Of a DNA stretch of 64,000 nucleotides, positions 1-12,075 are shown piece after piece. The position numbers and the translations under genes were made by a program. The stretch covers positions 159,755,783 through 159,819,782 of the forward strand of contig NC_045436.1 in the NCBI RefSeq assembly GCF_002776525.5, written 5' to 3'. The stretch comes from Piliocolobus tephrosceles. Lineage: Eukaryota; Chordata; Mammalia; Primates; Cercopithecidae. A model generated the notes under the pieces. The model saw only the letters and a list, made by a program, of their open reading frames with translations, made no database searches and had not been told where the DNA came from. How positions within the stretch are numbered: position 1 is the first letter of the stretch; each line of letters opens with the position of its first letter.

Positions 1-1400
1 GTTACAGAGGTTTGACCCTCTGCAATTGTGGGAACAGGTTCAACTGGCTCTACAGTGCTGTGGCTGTGGTTGGAAGTCCATGGGGTGGCAAGTGGAGAAG
101 AGGACATGGATGTCAAGTGGAAAAAAGCAAGGACAAGCTGGATCCCCCACATGAGGATGATCTCCATGTCCTCCTGCAAGAGAAGTGGGTGTCCTTTGTC
201 ACTGAGGTCTGCCAAGGCCTTGAGGAAGCTGAAGAAGGATCCAGGCAGAGGCGAAGCACTTGCAGGCCCGCCCACCACACCCTGACAATGAAATGAGTGA
301 CACTGCCTGACTTTCGGAGCTTGACTTCTGCCCTCCAAATCTCAGGCAAGATACCTCTTGCGGCAAAACTGGAAACGTACAAGAAAGTGGACTCCAGAAA
401 ACTGCCAGCAGCCTAGGCATGCCAGTACATGACAAAGCCACCATAGTGACCATCTGAGGAGAGACTCCTGAACATGAGTGGGATGCTGTAAGCAAGAAGG
501 AGGCGGAGAATAGATCTGGGTGAGGCCACCCAAAGTGTCTGCACCTCAAGAGGATCAGTTTTAGCTCGTAGTGGAATCCAGTGTTAAGAGGGGTTTGTGT
601 GTGTAAAGTTCACACAAAGATGAGATAAAACAAAACTGTGTAAGTGGACTGTCCTCAGTCCCTCTCTCTCCTTCTCTCTCTCTCTCTTCTTTTCCCCAAA
701 GGATAACTTTAAAGAGAAGGTCCTCTGGGCCTCTCATGGGCCAACCTCTGGCAGAAAACACTCAAGAAGAATAAACTCATGCCTTCAGCATTTAGTGGCG
801 TGCCTGCCCCACCTCTGAGTCATGCCACCCTGTCCACTTCCCCTGCTGGGATCCTGCTCTCTCCACTTCCTGTTCTTATTCCACAAGCACACATTAAGCA
901 CCAACTGTGTGCTGGAGGCACTGGTGGCAAGAGGAGAAGGAAATGAAGTGGAGCTCCATTTCTAGGGGGGACCTTCCTTCCCCTGCCCCAAATGGCTCCT
1001 ACGTCTACAAACCCACCCAGATGTCATCTCAGGCACTCGAACAAAATCCCCAAAGCCCTGCACATGTCTCTGCATGGCTGTAAGTGATTATCTACAAGCA
1101 TGTGTGTATATGGACATGCCATTTTGTTTTCAATGAACGTTTTAGTTTTGCTGGTCTCATCTTCCCCCTGGAGCGCATAAGAACTTTGAAAGTCAGGTTT
1201 CTGTTTTCCTCTCTGCTTATAACTACATGCCATGTGCAGGGCGGCTGTGCTCAAAAGGGAGAACTCCAACAGGATTTCGTTTCCAAAGACAACAAGTAGC
1301 ATTTTCCCAGAGCCTTGGAAGACGCAAAATGTGTTTTGTACATACAAGCTCCTCTGTTCCTGACATCCCACATCCCACTCTGTGTGGTCCCTGACACACC
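1..1400. other. Unassigned, no gene seen
   Basis: I recognise no gene or repeat family with confidence here. The first 560 bases have the uneven, purine-rich look of an old LTR or retrotransposon piece, but I cannot name one. A CT-rich simple tract lies at about 659-690. Short open frames exist on both strands without recognisable domains. Confidence 0.4.
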
Positions 1401-1589
1401 TGTTGTTAGCGGTCCCTATTACCGTCTCATTCTACTGATGAGGCAACTAAGGCTCGGGGCGGGGCAGGGGGTAGGGTTGAGAAAGTTATAGAAGCTGAGC
1501 TCCATCCAGCACGTGCTCCTGCATCTTGGGGTCCATACTCAGAACCCCAGGTGCACTGACCCCTGGGGTCTGTGGGTGTGAACGCATTG

Positions 1590-1765
1590 TTACACATTTC
1601 CTGGAGGCTTATTCGATGGTGGGCACTGAGCTATGGCTTTCCACACTCGAGTACTAGGTAACACTATTATCTTCTCTTTTAGTGAGGAAACCAAAGCTTA
1701 AGGAGTTTATATAACTTGTAAGTGGCAAAGCTAGAGCTTCAATCTAGGTCCTTCTAACACAAAAA
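1590..1765 (-). repeat. MIR SINE fragment, antisense
   Basis: The stretch reads as the reverse complement of the MIR core: a 'gaggaaaccaaagctta' block followed by 'aacttgtaagtggcaaagc'. These correspond to the antisense of the MIR segments for cytosol-type tRNA-derived SINEs ('TTTCCTC...' and 'GCCACTTAC'). It is strongly diverged, as expected for this mammalian-wide family. Confidence 0.65.
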
Positions 1766-1844
1766 TGCACGTCTTTTACTCTTATGTCAACTGTGATCTA
1801 AAATGATTTGAGTGAACGTCTAGAATTCACTTTTCCATACCTGT

Positions 1845-2095
1845 GGAACAGGGCTCTGAAGTTAGACCACCGGGATTAAATCCCAACTCTGCCGCTTTGG
1901 GCAAAGTCCGTCATCTCTACGAGTGTTTCCTCTTCGGTGCTGTGATTAATCAAACAAACAAAAAAATAGTTCCAACTTCATAAGCTTGTTGTGAGAATCA
2001 AACAAAAGAAAAAAAATACGCATGTGCTAGCTTCCCACAATGTCTGGCATGAGGTATGAGTTGAGCACCCAGTGAATGTGAGTTTTAATTCTTAT
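1845..2095 (+). repeat. MIR SINE, sense
   Basis: The order of MIR landmarks is visible: 'ggctctgaagttagacc', 'aaatcccaactctgcc', a degraded 'tgggcaa' block, 'cttgttgtgagaatcaaa', and 'ctggcatgaggtatgagt' near the 3' end. An A-rich insertion of about 25 bases interrupts the middle. Confidence 0.7.
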
Positions 2096-2508
2096 CACAG
2101 CAATCCTTTTTCTTATTGGCCTTTTACAGTCATCCTGGCCACAGCTTTCCCAACAGAGCTGTCTTTTTAGGGCATGATCTGCACTGAAGGGCCTGAATTC
2201 TGGGGAGCCTCAAGATCCCCCAGAAGCTTGCACTGGAACTATCACTGCAGCTGCCCAGGAGATCCTGTGTGTGCAGCCAGGCCTTTATTGATGTCCTATC
2301 TTAGCCGTCCCCACTCAGCTGCTGCACACGTGTTCCATAAATGGAAATCATTAGCAGCTAGCCCCATAAACACTCCCTCCTAGCCGTGTTGTGCAGCGTG
2401 TGCTGGCTGTGTGGCAACCACTCAGTCAAGCCTATCAGCCCAGATACGAAACAGCCATCAGTGTGCATAAAAACCAGCATGCCCTAAAAAGAGCCTTCCA
2501 GGGGCCAA

Positions 2509-2535
2509 GGGGGGGGGGGGGGGGGGGGGGGGGGG
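2509..2535. repeat. G27 homopolymer
   Basis: Twenty-seven uninterrupted guanines on the + strand, followed by AGTGGGG. Mononucleotide G runs of this length are rare in primate DNA compared with A/T runs. The tract could form G-quadruplex structures and is likely to be length-variable and error-prone in sequencing. Confidence 0.95.
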
Positions 2536-2539
2536 AGTG

Positions 2540-5480
2540 GGGAACAGCTCCTCCCGGTTGCCTGAACAAACGCTGCTTTCACTCATCTCCCAGCAAAAAA
2601 CCGGTTAGTTCAGGAGAAGAATTAGAGATCTGGCATGGGCTTTTCCACAGGGACAGTTAAAAGTGATGATCTTCTTTGCATTTAATGAAACTTCTTTATT
2701 ACATTCTCCTTACCCTCAAGTTAATCGAGGGAGTAGATTCACTGTAAAGGGACTGACAGTCTTGATTTTGCAAAGCTGAAGCCGTGCCATTGCAAGCACA
2801 TAAAAATGCATTATGTATTCAAGTGATTGAAGAGGAAAACTCAAGGAGCCGGGAGCTATGTCAATCTCGCTCACTCTCAGTAGGTTCTGGTAGAGCCCGG
2901 AATAGGGAAAGATCTGAAGCATGGCCAGGCTCTTGCTAAACTGGGGTGGGGCAGGAGCAGTGGAAGCATGAGGAAGCTGGTGTCTCAGGGAGGGGATGCA
3001 GGTAGCCAGGTCAGAGAACTGCAGATTCACAACCCTGATGATTAACAACCCTGATGCAACCCTGTAGACCACACTGTTCTTCCGAAGAAGATGGGATTAG
3101 ATGCGTTTAACAAGTGATTCCTTACTTGAGTACAATGATGGCAGTGGACGCTCCAGAGAGCAGGTAAATTCATCTCTCTCAGCCTCAGTTTCTCCATGTG
3201 CAAAGTGGAAGTAACTATAGAAGATCAGGTGTTGGAAGAAGCAGGTTGTCTTGGCTGGGGTTATACTTAGGGCTGGCACAAAGAAAGACATGGTGATTGT
3301 CACGCCCTCTCTGGAGCACCCACGAGGGTGTGGCTGAGGAAACGCCCTGGATGTAAATAAGGTGAGAGGCCTTTGGGGTAGCCATGGCTTAGCATGAAAC
3401 TGCTTCTGAGCTTGAGGCTGCTGAGGCGAACTCCGGGTTACCCCCTGGCCTTCTGCCAGGCAATCCAAGGATCAGAGAAGATCAGAGGGATAGAAAGAGG
3501 AAGGGAAAGAAAGGCGGCGAGGAAAAGGCGGAACAGAGAGGAGGCAACTGGGCCAGCTGGGGGAAGAAGAGGACACCCAGGCAGGGCGGAGGAGCCACAG
3601 GGCAGCTTCCTCAGTGGTAGGCACAGCAAGTCCTATGGTCAGCCCAGTACCTAAGGAAGAGGGTGTGTGCGGGCTGCACTGCTGGTTCTTTCTCTGAGGC
3701 AGAGAAGGGGTCCGGCGCTCAAAGAGATGTAAGGATCTATTTTCCGATCATGTGACCATTGCTGGGGAAAGCACCACCCTAATTGCAATATCCCAGAACC
3801 CAGGGCCCTCAGCACTGATGAAGGCTGGGCCCCTGTCCACCCAGAGCTCATTATTGTGTTAGGGAAGCACGGTGGCCTTTGGAACTATAGTGTCCCTCCC
3901 AGGATTTCAGGAGCTGAAGATGGCTCCATTCCTCCTGCTTCTTACCCATCCTCCATATCTTGAACCCACCAAGCAAACATACAGTATTTCTCCCTCTCAG
4001 GCCTTTGTCAAAATAAAGTTCTCTGCCTCTTCTCAGTCCCTTCTTGGAAGTCCTTCTCTGGGGGTGACAGAGGAAGATGAGGAGGGGCATGCAGGAGGGA
4101 AGCAGGTGCTGCAGAGAGAGATGGGAATGGAGAGGGAAGCCCGCCAATGTTACTTTGCCAACGTTGGAGCCCAGAGGGCTCGGGACAGATACACCAGACA
4201 TGCAGCCCTAGATGGACTCAGACACCAGGACAGGCAGGTCACAATGACCGGAATTAGATCAATAGCTGGCTAAGGCACGCTACCCAGTCCCCAAGCACTG
4301 CCCAGGGAACCCCGTAGCACTTCCCCTGGCCAGCCCCATGAAGCGCTCCAGGACCGTCCCTCGAGGCTGGTGGGAACCCCATCCTCTCAGCTCCTTCCTC
4401 CCACTGCCCATATTCAGAAAGCTGTCTCATCAAACCCGAACCAGAGTGGAGTCTCTCTCTGCAGAGGGAAACTCCTCATATGGCCTCCATCCTCTCTAAG
4501 AACCTTCTGTATTTCTCTGCTCAGATGACGCCCCACTCTGGCCTTCAGGAGGGAAACCTTCTTTGCAAATTCTTGGCAGCACCATTTCCTACGGTCCCAT
4601 CTCCCGCACCCCTGATAGTTGAGGCTGCTGAAATGTACCTAAAAGGACGCGTTGCTCTTCCGGAGCCTTTATTATTTCAGTCTTTCTGTCTGCCCAGTTG
4701 CCCTAGCCTTGCGTGAAATGTTAATAACTTCAGAAACAAATCTGAGCGATGATGGGGCCAGTGGTGGAGTGTGGAAACTTCCCCCTCGCTGGTACCTCCA
4801 ACCTGTGATCCTCTGACATTTCTAAAGTTTGCTGCATTTCCTTCATCTCGCCACTCGCTCCCTAGGTTTGATGTTTTGTTTGTTATCCCTTGAAATTATA
4901 TACCCCCTTAAGAGAGAAAAAGAAAGTTGAATGTGGAGAACAAAGAAAGTTAAGGCCTTTTAAAGCACTTTTATGGAGGCTTTTCATGAACTTTACAAAC
5001 GGAGTAAAAAACAAGTGTGAAAGGATTTTTCAAGGAAGGAACATGCTTTTGCAATTTGCTGGAACTTTTCCCTTGTGTTCCAGAAAAGCAGCCTCCCCAT
5101 TACTCACCAGGGAGGCACGCAGGCCAGGGAGGAAGGGGAATCAGCGAATGAAAACAGGCTTTCCCCATCCATGTGTAAACGGCACTTAATAATCAAATTG
5201 AAAAAACACGCAAATGAAATTAAAACGTTTTCCAAATGGGCTGCAGCCTGGAGGCCAGACTTTGTGGGGCCATGGCCTGGCGTATTTATATCTCTGCCCT
5301 AGTTGGGCCCCAGGCAACGTAGCTGTGGGGACAGCCAGATTCAACAGGAGGGTAGGACACAAGGGGCCCCTCAAGGCAGGGACTTCGGATGGCAACCCCA
5401 CCGTCTCTGTGAATCCACTCTCCAGGGCGCTCTCCCACGTGCTGGGACTCCTGCTCAGACCTCTCTCAGATGGCAGAACC
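2540..5480. other. Unassigned, no gene seen
   Basis: No Alu, L1 or gene signature that I recognise. A short sense MIR piece is likely at about 3150-3215 ('cagcctcagtttctcc'). The stretch is of mixed base composition, with open frames of up to 133 codons that show no domain and conflict between strands. Confidence 0.4.
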
Positions 5481-5639
5481 CTCGCTTGACCCTGTATCTG
5501 CTCTCAGTCACTCACTCCCTCATGTGCTCCTTCATTGGCTCGCTCAGTCCCATCAACATTATGGACTGGCCCTCTCTTTTCCAATCTTAAAGCAAAAAAA
5601 GAAAAAAGAAATCAAAAAGCCCCAAACTTCTCTTGACCC

Positions 5640-6715
5640 CCTGCCCCTTTGTCTGTGACACCCCACCTCCCCCCCGCCCCCGCCGCCAACTCTGCTGTAC
5701 GCACTGTTTCCAATGGTCTCTTCCTAGTCACCCCCAGGCCTCATCCTGGCAGGCCTTTCCTACTTCCCTCCACCAAAACTGCCCTGCCGAGGTCAAGGTC
5801 AGCTGTGCCTCTGTGTGGATCAACCCAGGCCTTGGGTCTCATTTTTGAGCCAGCAGGGAACCCATATGATTGCCTCCCACATCCACACTCGGCTTCCAAG
5901 GCACCACTTTCTGTGGGTTCCCTTCCCTCACACTGGCCAGTCCTTCAGAGCCACCTTGGCTGATCCCTACTTTTCTCCTGACCTCTTGCCTTGGAAGGCC
6001 CGGTGCTCACTCCTTGGCCCTTTTCTCTTCCTTATCCTCATTCCCTCCATGATCTCATTGAGTTTTATGGCTTTGAAATCATCTAATCTGCTGATGGCTC
6101 CCAAATTTTTATCTCCTTTCATAGCTTCTCCCCTGATTTTTTTTTTGTTTGTTTGTTTTTTGAGTCAGGGTCTCACTCTGTCACCCAGGCTGGAGTGCAC
6201 TGGCATGAGGTTCACTGCAGCCTCAAACTCCTGGGCTCAAGCAGTCCTCCCACCTCAGCCTCCCAAATAGCTGGGACTATAGGTGTGAACCACCACACCC
6301 AGTTAAATTTTAAAATTTTGTAGAAATGGGGTCTCATTATATTGCCCAGGCCAGTCTCAAACTCCTGGGCTCAAGCGATCGGCCCACCTTAGCCTTCCAA
6401 AGTGCTGGCTTTACAGATGTGAGCCACCACACCTGGTCACCCTTGAATTTCAGACTTGCATACCCAGCTGTCTGCTCAACTTCTCCACTTGGATGTTACA
6501 TAGATATTTCAAACTGAATATGCCGAAAGTGGAGTCAAGTTCAAAGTCTTTACCAATTGCATCCAAGACCCTATGAATTTTACCCTCCCCCAACTTGCTC
6601 ACCCTCCTCTGGTCACACTGGCCTCCTTGTCTGTCCTTGAACAGGCTGGACAGTGTCCCCTTTTGGAACCTTTGCATTGACTCTTCCCCTCCTTTGTAAG
6701 GTTCTTTCTGCAGAT
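5640..6715 (+). repeat. L2 LINE, sense, split by an Alu
   Basis: The sequence on each side of the Alu at 6138-6437 follows the L2 reverse-transcriptase region. 'ctgctgatggctcccaaatt' (about 6090) is the decayed form of the RT active-site block encoding YADDSQI. After the Alu, 'caacttctccacttggatgt' is the typical L2 segment that follows. The frame is broken many times, so it is a fossil. Confidence 0.75.
6138..6437 (-). mobile_element. AluJ-type SINE, antisense
   Basis: It starts with a T-rich tail and 'gagtcagggtctcactctg' and ends in 'gtgagccaccacacctgg'. 'cctcaaactcctgggctcaa' in both arms is typical of the oldest, J-type Alus. It interrupts the L2 element around it. Confidence 0.9.
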
Positions 6716-7200
6716 ATCCATGCAGCTAATTTTAGAGTTTAATTTTTTTATGAACCAGGATCCAATCAAAAATATTTTTGTGATTGACTCTTTTTAGCTT
6801 CTTTGTAAAAATAACAATGATTAAAAAAAAAAATCCTGGCTAGGTGCAGTGGCTCACACTTGGATTCCCAGCACTTTGGGAGGCCAAGACAGGAGGATCG
6901 CTTGAAGCCAGGAGTTCAAGACCAGTCTGGTCAGCAAACAGAGACCTCATTTCTATAAAGTATTTAAAAATTTAGCCACATGTGGTGGTGCACACCTGTA
7001 GTCCTAGCTTCTTAGGAGGATCATTTGAGTCCAGGAGTTTGAGGTTGCAGTGAACTATGATCATACCACTGTACTCCAGCCTGAGTGACAGGGTGAGACC
7101 CTATCTCAAATACATAAATAAAGAGATCATCTTGATTGTCTTGTGGAGTGTCCCATGCTCTGCAGTTGTTTGATCATTTTCTTTCGTGTCATTGGCCTTG
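6716..7200 (+). repeat. Old interspersed repeat split by an Alu
   Basis: The left part (6716-6836) and right part (7123-7200) resemble the family also seen at 57830-59040: 'gaaccaggatccaatc', 'gattgactctttttagcttc', then 'cttgattgtcttgtggagtg'. I recall it as an old L1-associated or MER-type repeat but cannot name the subfamily. Confidence 0.45.
6838..7122 (+). mobile_element. AluJ-type SINE, sense
   Basis: It opens with a diverged 'ggctaggtgcagtggctcac' and ends with 'cagggtgagaccctatctc' and an A-rich 'aaatacataaataaa' tail. Part of the right arm ('gaggctgaggcaggag') is deleted. Heavy divergence supports an old J-type element. Confidence 0.88.
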
Positions 7201-7594
7201 TTCTTCTATCTCGTGTGGACTGTAAATGTGGCTTCCTGTCAGTCCTTCCCACACTGCGTATCTTGGTAGCGTTTGACACTCCTTCCTATTGCCCTGTGCT
7301 CTTGTGCTCTTGGCCAGTTCCCCGCCTGTGTCTTTAGCAGCTTGTTCTCAGGCAGCCTCATTTAGGGTTGCTTATCCTTCCTCACTCATGTGGCCACCTA
7401 GAATGTCACTGTTCCCCAAAGTTTCATCTTTTCTGACAATAACGCAAATTCATTTACTTCCATGTCTTCATATACCTTTTTAACGTTAATGGCCCCAAAT
7501 TTATAGCTCAAATTATCTCCCAGAGTCTCCAGTTGGACATTATTCATTCTTTACTTTCTGTCCTTCTCAGTCTCTCTCTTCTCCATTTCTCTCT

Positions 7595-7860
7595 AGAACC
7601 AATTATGTGCTGGGCATTGCAAATGAATCCAAGAATAAGAGAGACATCCTTGTTAGTCTCATGGAGCTTCCTACAGGAAAGATGGACTATAAACAAATAA
7701 GCTGGAGGGTTGGCAGGAGCAATGCATGCAAGGTACCGAAGGCCACATTGAGGACTTTGGGCTACAGCCTAGAGGACTGAGAAATCCCTGATTAGACTTG
7801 ATCAGTCTACAATGTGGAAAACAGACCACAGGGGACAAGAGCAGGGACATGCCCAGGCAG
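7595..7860 (-). repeat. L2 LINE 3' part, antisense
   Basis: 'attatgtgctgggcattg' followed by 'agacatccttgttagtctcatggagctt' style text is the antisense of the L2 3' untranslated region (antisense consensus: '...ctatgtgccaggcactg... tcatggagcttac'). Confidence 0.6.
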
Positions 7861-7949
7861 AAGATAAGTAAGATCTGATGGTGCCAGCCCAAACTTAACA
7901 TAGCACAAACTGGAAACTGGTCATTATTTTTTCCTAAAATGTTTTCTAG

Positions 7950-8115
7950 TCTTTCTTAGCCAATCACCCAGTTATCTAGACCGGACGCCTAGAGCCCCTG
8001 CCTTAGTTCAGAGCCTCACAGGTTTGACGGTTGCCTCCTAGATGGTCTCCTTGTCTCAGTCCAGTCTCCCTGCACTCTGTCTTCCTCATGAAGAGCATTG
8101 ACTTTTCTTCCCTTC
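7950..8115 (+). repeat. Probable L2 fragment, sense
   Basis: 'ggttgcctcctagatggtct' and 'ccagtctccctgcactctg' match the L2 segment that in the consensus reads as '...tagcctcctaactggtctcc... cagtc'. Short and diverged; low certainty. Confidence 0.4.
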
Positions 8116-8655
8116 TTGCTTCTGCTCCCTGACTTCCTGGAGTTGCCGCCTCCAGGGCTAAGGGAATTGAACATTGTTGTTACAGAACTCAAAAAAAAAA
8201 AAAAAAAATCTGTGGCACGCTTGGGTGTCGAAACTCTACTAGTGGATTTGTCTTTTATACCTGGAGCCATACCTAGAATGTTTTGAGGACATTCCAATCT
8301 CAGAACAAAGTTCCATCTTAGCATTTTATTCCTCCTCCTTCTGACCCATCCAGTTGTGGGGCTGATGAAGCAGATAGTGACCAACAGCCAAAGGGCGGGC
8401 CCCTTGTGGAGTGGGGTGGGGAGGGCAGCAAGAGGAAGCTAGAAGCTCAGGACACAAGAAGAGCTTCTCAGGTGCGCTTTGTAGGCTGAAAGGTGACTGT
8501 GGGGTTAGTCCCAATATTTTAGAGGTTAATACGATCTGAGGATGAGTTCAGTTATAGTGGGAGTCTACACTAAACTCCTCAACACATTCTGGACTCAAAT
8601 AGGGATGGGAAATTGCAACTGAACTTTATTAGGAAGTGATTGAACCCTTTTCAAA

Positions 8656-8671
8656 ATGTGCACGTGCACAT
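8656..8671. other. 16-bp perfect palindrome with an E-box
   Basis: ATGTGCACGTGCACAT equals its own reverse complement and centres on CACGTG, the core bound by bHLH-zip proteins such as USF and MYC/MAX. It is also alternating purine-pyrimidine. A binding role is inference only. Confidence 0.6.
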
Positions 8672-8679
8672 GCCTGCAT

Positions 8680-9049
8680 GTGTGTGCTTCCCTCGTTGTG
8701 GGGTGGAGCATAACCTTCCTGCTCCCACCTCTCAAATGTAAGCAGATATCTGGAATCCTCCAGCATGGAGCACAAGAGGTGAGGTCAAAGAACAAAAGGA
8801 TAAACTACTGAAAGCCACACACTGTGATGTGCTGAACACATCATCATGCAAGGCAGGTGAGAGATGCTTTCTCCTTTGTGTGAGTTGGGATCATAGGCAA
8901 GAGGAAGGCCAGGCCACATACTAGGATACTCAGGAAAGAAAGATGGAGCTGGCAGGCAAGGAGCAGGGCCAAGAAACTGGGACAGAGGGGAGTGGATGGG
9001 GAACCAAGACCTGTATTTTAGGTTTCCTATTGCTTGCTTGCTTGCTTGG
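8680..9049. other. Unassigned, no gene seen
   Basis: No recognised family. A short GCTT tetranucleotide run lies just before the Alu poly-T at about 9030-9047. Confidence 0.4.
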
Positions 9050-9361
9050 TTTTTTTTTTTTTTTTTTTTTTTTTTTGAGATGGAGTCTCGCTCTGTTGCC
9101 CAGGCTGGAGTGCTGTGATGCAATCTCGGCTCACTGCAAGCTCCACCTCCGGGTTTCACGCCATTCTCCCTCCTCAGCCTCCCGAGTAGCTGGGACTACA
9201 AGCGCCTGCCACCACGCCCAGCTAATTTTTTTTATTTTTAGTAGAGATGGGGTTTCACCATTCACAGGATGGTCTCGATCTCCTGACCTCATGATCCATG
9301 ATCCGCCCACCTCGGCCTCCCAAAGTGCTGGGATTACAGGCATGAGCCACCGCTCCCAGCC
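9050..9361 (-). mobile_element. AluY-like SINE, antisense
   Basis: A T27-type tail is followed by 'gagatggagtctcgctctg'. 'tcacgccattctcc' and 'gatctcctgacctcatgatcc' are Y-type diagnostic stretches. A 7-bp tandem duplication, 'atgatccatgatcc', lies in the left arm. Low divergence suggests one of the younger Alus in the window. Confidence 0.93.
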
Positions 9362-9840
9362 TCCCATGGCTTTCTTATAACTATTAAAGTCTGTACCTTT
9401 AGCAGCATGGTCCTTAGAAAGGCTGAGAAAATGCTTTTTAATTCTGAAGCTGAGAGCTCATTTCAACTCATGTTCACTCTGCTCCCCTGGTCCTCCACTT
9501 TGGCATGATTAGAAAGGTTTGAGTCCACCTGGCTGAAGGCGTAAATGAAAGCTCAGCTGGCTCGAGCCTTCCCACCAGGGCTAAGTAGGTAGATGAGTAA
9601 CAGGATTCAAAGAAGCTGCATTTCAGAGGGTCTAACCACGGTGATTCATCTCCTCAGGACCTCCAGCGAAATAAGACCCTGTGGCAGCCAAAAAATACTT
9701 CCAAGGTCAGAAATCTGTGCTGGATCTTTATCCTGGAGCCAACAAACAATAAAAATCAACATTAGTTGATAATAGTCCTTGAGTCCCTAGAGAAGTTGGG
9801 ACTAAAGAACCCAGAGGCAGTCCTTAAATTATTTCTTCTC
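9362..9840. other. Unassigned, no gene seen
   Basis: Mixed-composition DNA between an Alu and an L2; no domain, RNA gene or repeat family recognised. Confidence 0.4.
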
Positions 9841-9844
9841 ACAT

Positions 9845-10470
9845 ATTTCCTGACCATGGCCTAGGCATGATATCTGGAGGAGAAAGATTACAAGGTAAGC
9901 TCCCTTTTCACTAAAGTGCAGTTTAGTAAGGGAGGAAGGCAATGGCACAAGTGATTGTGATTCAATGAAATAAGGACTATAAGAGGACATAGTATGTGGG
10001 GCTAGGATGCAGAGGAAGTCAAGGCTACCTCTCTTTGATTAAATTAAAAAATGGACTTTTGAGATGAGGTTTTTTTGTTGTTGTTTGTTTTGTTTTGTTT
10101 TGTTTGAGACAGAGTCTCAGTCTGTCACCCAGGCTGGATGCAGTGGTGCAATCTCGGCTCACTGCAACCTCTACCTCTCAGGTTCAAGCGATTCTCCTGC
10201 CTCAGCTTCTTGAGTAGCTGGGATTACAGGTGTGCACCACCACACCGGGCTTTTTGTATTGTTAGTAGAGATGGGTTTCACCATGTTGGTCAAACTGGTC
10301 TTGAATGCCTGACCTCAAGTGATCCACCTGCCTCGACCTCCCAAAGTGCTGGGATTTCAGGCGTGAGCCATCACCCTGGACCGAGATGAGTCTTGATGAA
10401 TGAGTAGGAGTTCTTCAGAAAGAAGGGTGGAAGATGCCTCCGGGCTGACTCTCTAGCCAGAAGGAACACA
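9845..10470 (-). repeat. L2 3' region, antisense, split by an Alu
   Basis: Text such as 'gaggaagtcaaggctacctc' before the Alu and 'gagtcttgatgaatgagtagg' after it joins into the L2 antisense segment 'gagctgagtcttgaaggatgagtagg'. The Alu at 10069-10382 sits exactly in that join. Confidence 0.7.
10069..10382 (-). mobile_element. AluS-type SINE, antisense, with target duplication
   Basis: Complete antisense Alu, from a (GTTTT)-rich tail to 'gagccatcaccctggacc'. An 8-bp repeat, gagatgag, flanks it at 10061-10068 and 10383-10390, as expected for L1-driven insertion. Confidence 0.93.
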
Positions 10471-10499
10471 CAATATTTTTTTAAAAGGTTCTGGGGGAA

Positions 10500-11000
10500 A
10501 TAAAGCAGAGACTTAAACAGGACCTGTACACCAATGTTCATAGCAGGATTATTCACAAGGGTGAAAAGATGGAAGCAACCCAACTTTCCATCGACGGCTG
10601 AATGGATAAACAAAATGTGGGCCACGCCTACAGTATTATTCAGCCATAAAAGTGAATGCAATCTGACACATGTTAAATATGGACGAATCTCAAAGACCTC
10701 CTGTGAAATAAGCCAGACACAAAAAACCAAATAGTGTATGCTTCCACTTATATGGATTATCTGGAGTAGTAAAATTTATAGAGACAGAAAGTAGAATGGT
10801 TGCCAGGGGCTTGAGAGAAGGGAGAATGCTTTTGTTTGATTGGCATAAGGTTTCAGTTGGGGAAGATGAAAAAGTTCCGGAGATACATGGTGGGAATGGT
10901 TGCACAACAATGTGAACGTACTTAATATCACTGAGCTGTCTACATAAAAATGGTTAAAATGATATATTTTATGAGATGTATATTTTATTACAATTTTTAA
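10500..11000 (+). repeat. L1 3' end (L1M-type), sense
   Basis: The characteristic L1 text is visible in order: 'ccaatgttcatagcaggatt', 'atggataaacaaaatgtgg', 'ttattcagccataaaa', 'ttgccaggggcttgaga', 'aacaatgtgaacgtactta', ending in 'tattttattacaa'. A second copy of the same region is at 59280-60035. Confidence 0.88.
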
Positions 11001-11348
11001 AAATTAACAAGAAAAAAGATGTGGGGAGAGGAACGATTGTGGTATATTGAGGAAAAGGTGAATTCATAGGCCTGGCTAAGACTTCAAGTGTGGGTGAGAG
11101 ACTGACAAGGTAGGTTTAGTCCGGGTAATAAAACATTTTGTACTTGGGGAGATGGGGCTTTACCTTGGAGGGGGGTAATAAAGAATTACTGGAGAAGTGG
11201 GGAAGGACCAGGTTTTTCAGGAAAGACTCAGCCTGTAGAGTAGAAGGACCAGAGGTGGAGGCCAACTTCAGTGCTGTGAGATGTGATGGGAGCTGGAACT
11301 GCTATGGAGATGAAGAGGACACAGAAGCATCAAGAGATGAAGTCAAAA

Positions 11349-11656
11349 GCTGGGCATGGTGGCTTACGCCTGTAATCCCAACACTTTGGGAGGCTGAGGC
11401 AGGAGGATCACTTTAGTCCAGGAGTTCAACAGCAGTCTGGGAAACATGGCAAAACCCTGTTTCTACAAAAAAGACAAAACCTAGCCAGGTGTGGTGGTGT
11501 GCACCTGTGGTCCCAGTTATTCAGGAGGCTGAGGTGGAAGGAACAGTTGAGCTGGAGAGGTGGAGGCTGCAGTGAATCTAGATTGCACCACTATACTCCA
11601 GCCTGGATGACAAAAGGAGACCCTATCTAAAAACAAACAAACAAACAAAAAAACAC
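11349..11656 (+). mobile_element. AluJ/S SINE, sense, with 16-bp target duplication
   Basis: Runs from 'gctgggcatggtggcttacg' to an (AAAC)n tail. The 16-bp duplication aagagatgaagtcaaa is perfect at 11332-11347 and 11657-11672. Confidence 0.95.
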
Positions 11657-11964
11657 AAGAGATGAAGTCAAACAAACAGGACTGTGTGCCTATTGATTTG
11701 AGCCAGATCAGTTGAGGGCGAATGGGAAATTGAGGATGGGTGGTTTGGTTTGGGTGGCTAAGTGGACACCAGCCACAAATAAGGATCTTCATGAAGAAGA
11801 ATGTGTTTTGTGGGAAAGAAAACAAAATCAATTTGAGACCTATTTAATAAATAGGTATGTGTATTTAGTGCCACATGATTATATAATGCCTCTTACTTGC
11901 ATCAATTTATTTTGCTTGTGTTGTTCTTGTCTCTAAGTCAGGTTTTTGAGCATATAGATCTGGT

Positions 11965-12075
11965 GCATTCATTCATTTATTCATTCAGTAAGCATTTATT
12001 GAGCACATTCTCTTTGCTTGCGACACTTACACAATCCTCAACTCCACTCCAGCCCTATACCAAGAATAGGCAGTG
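11965..12075 (-). repeat. L2 3' end, antisense
   Basis: 'attcattcatttattcattc' followed by 'agcatttattgagcacatt' is the reverse complement of the L2 3' terminus with its TGAA tail repeats. Confidence 0.65.

Noticed and set aside
5815..6270. 151-codon open frame, +
   Set aside because: It is a decayed L2 reverse-transcriptase segment running into an antisense Alu.
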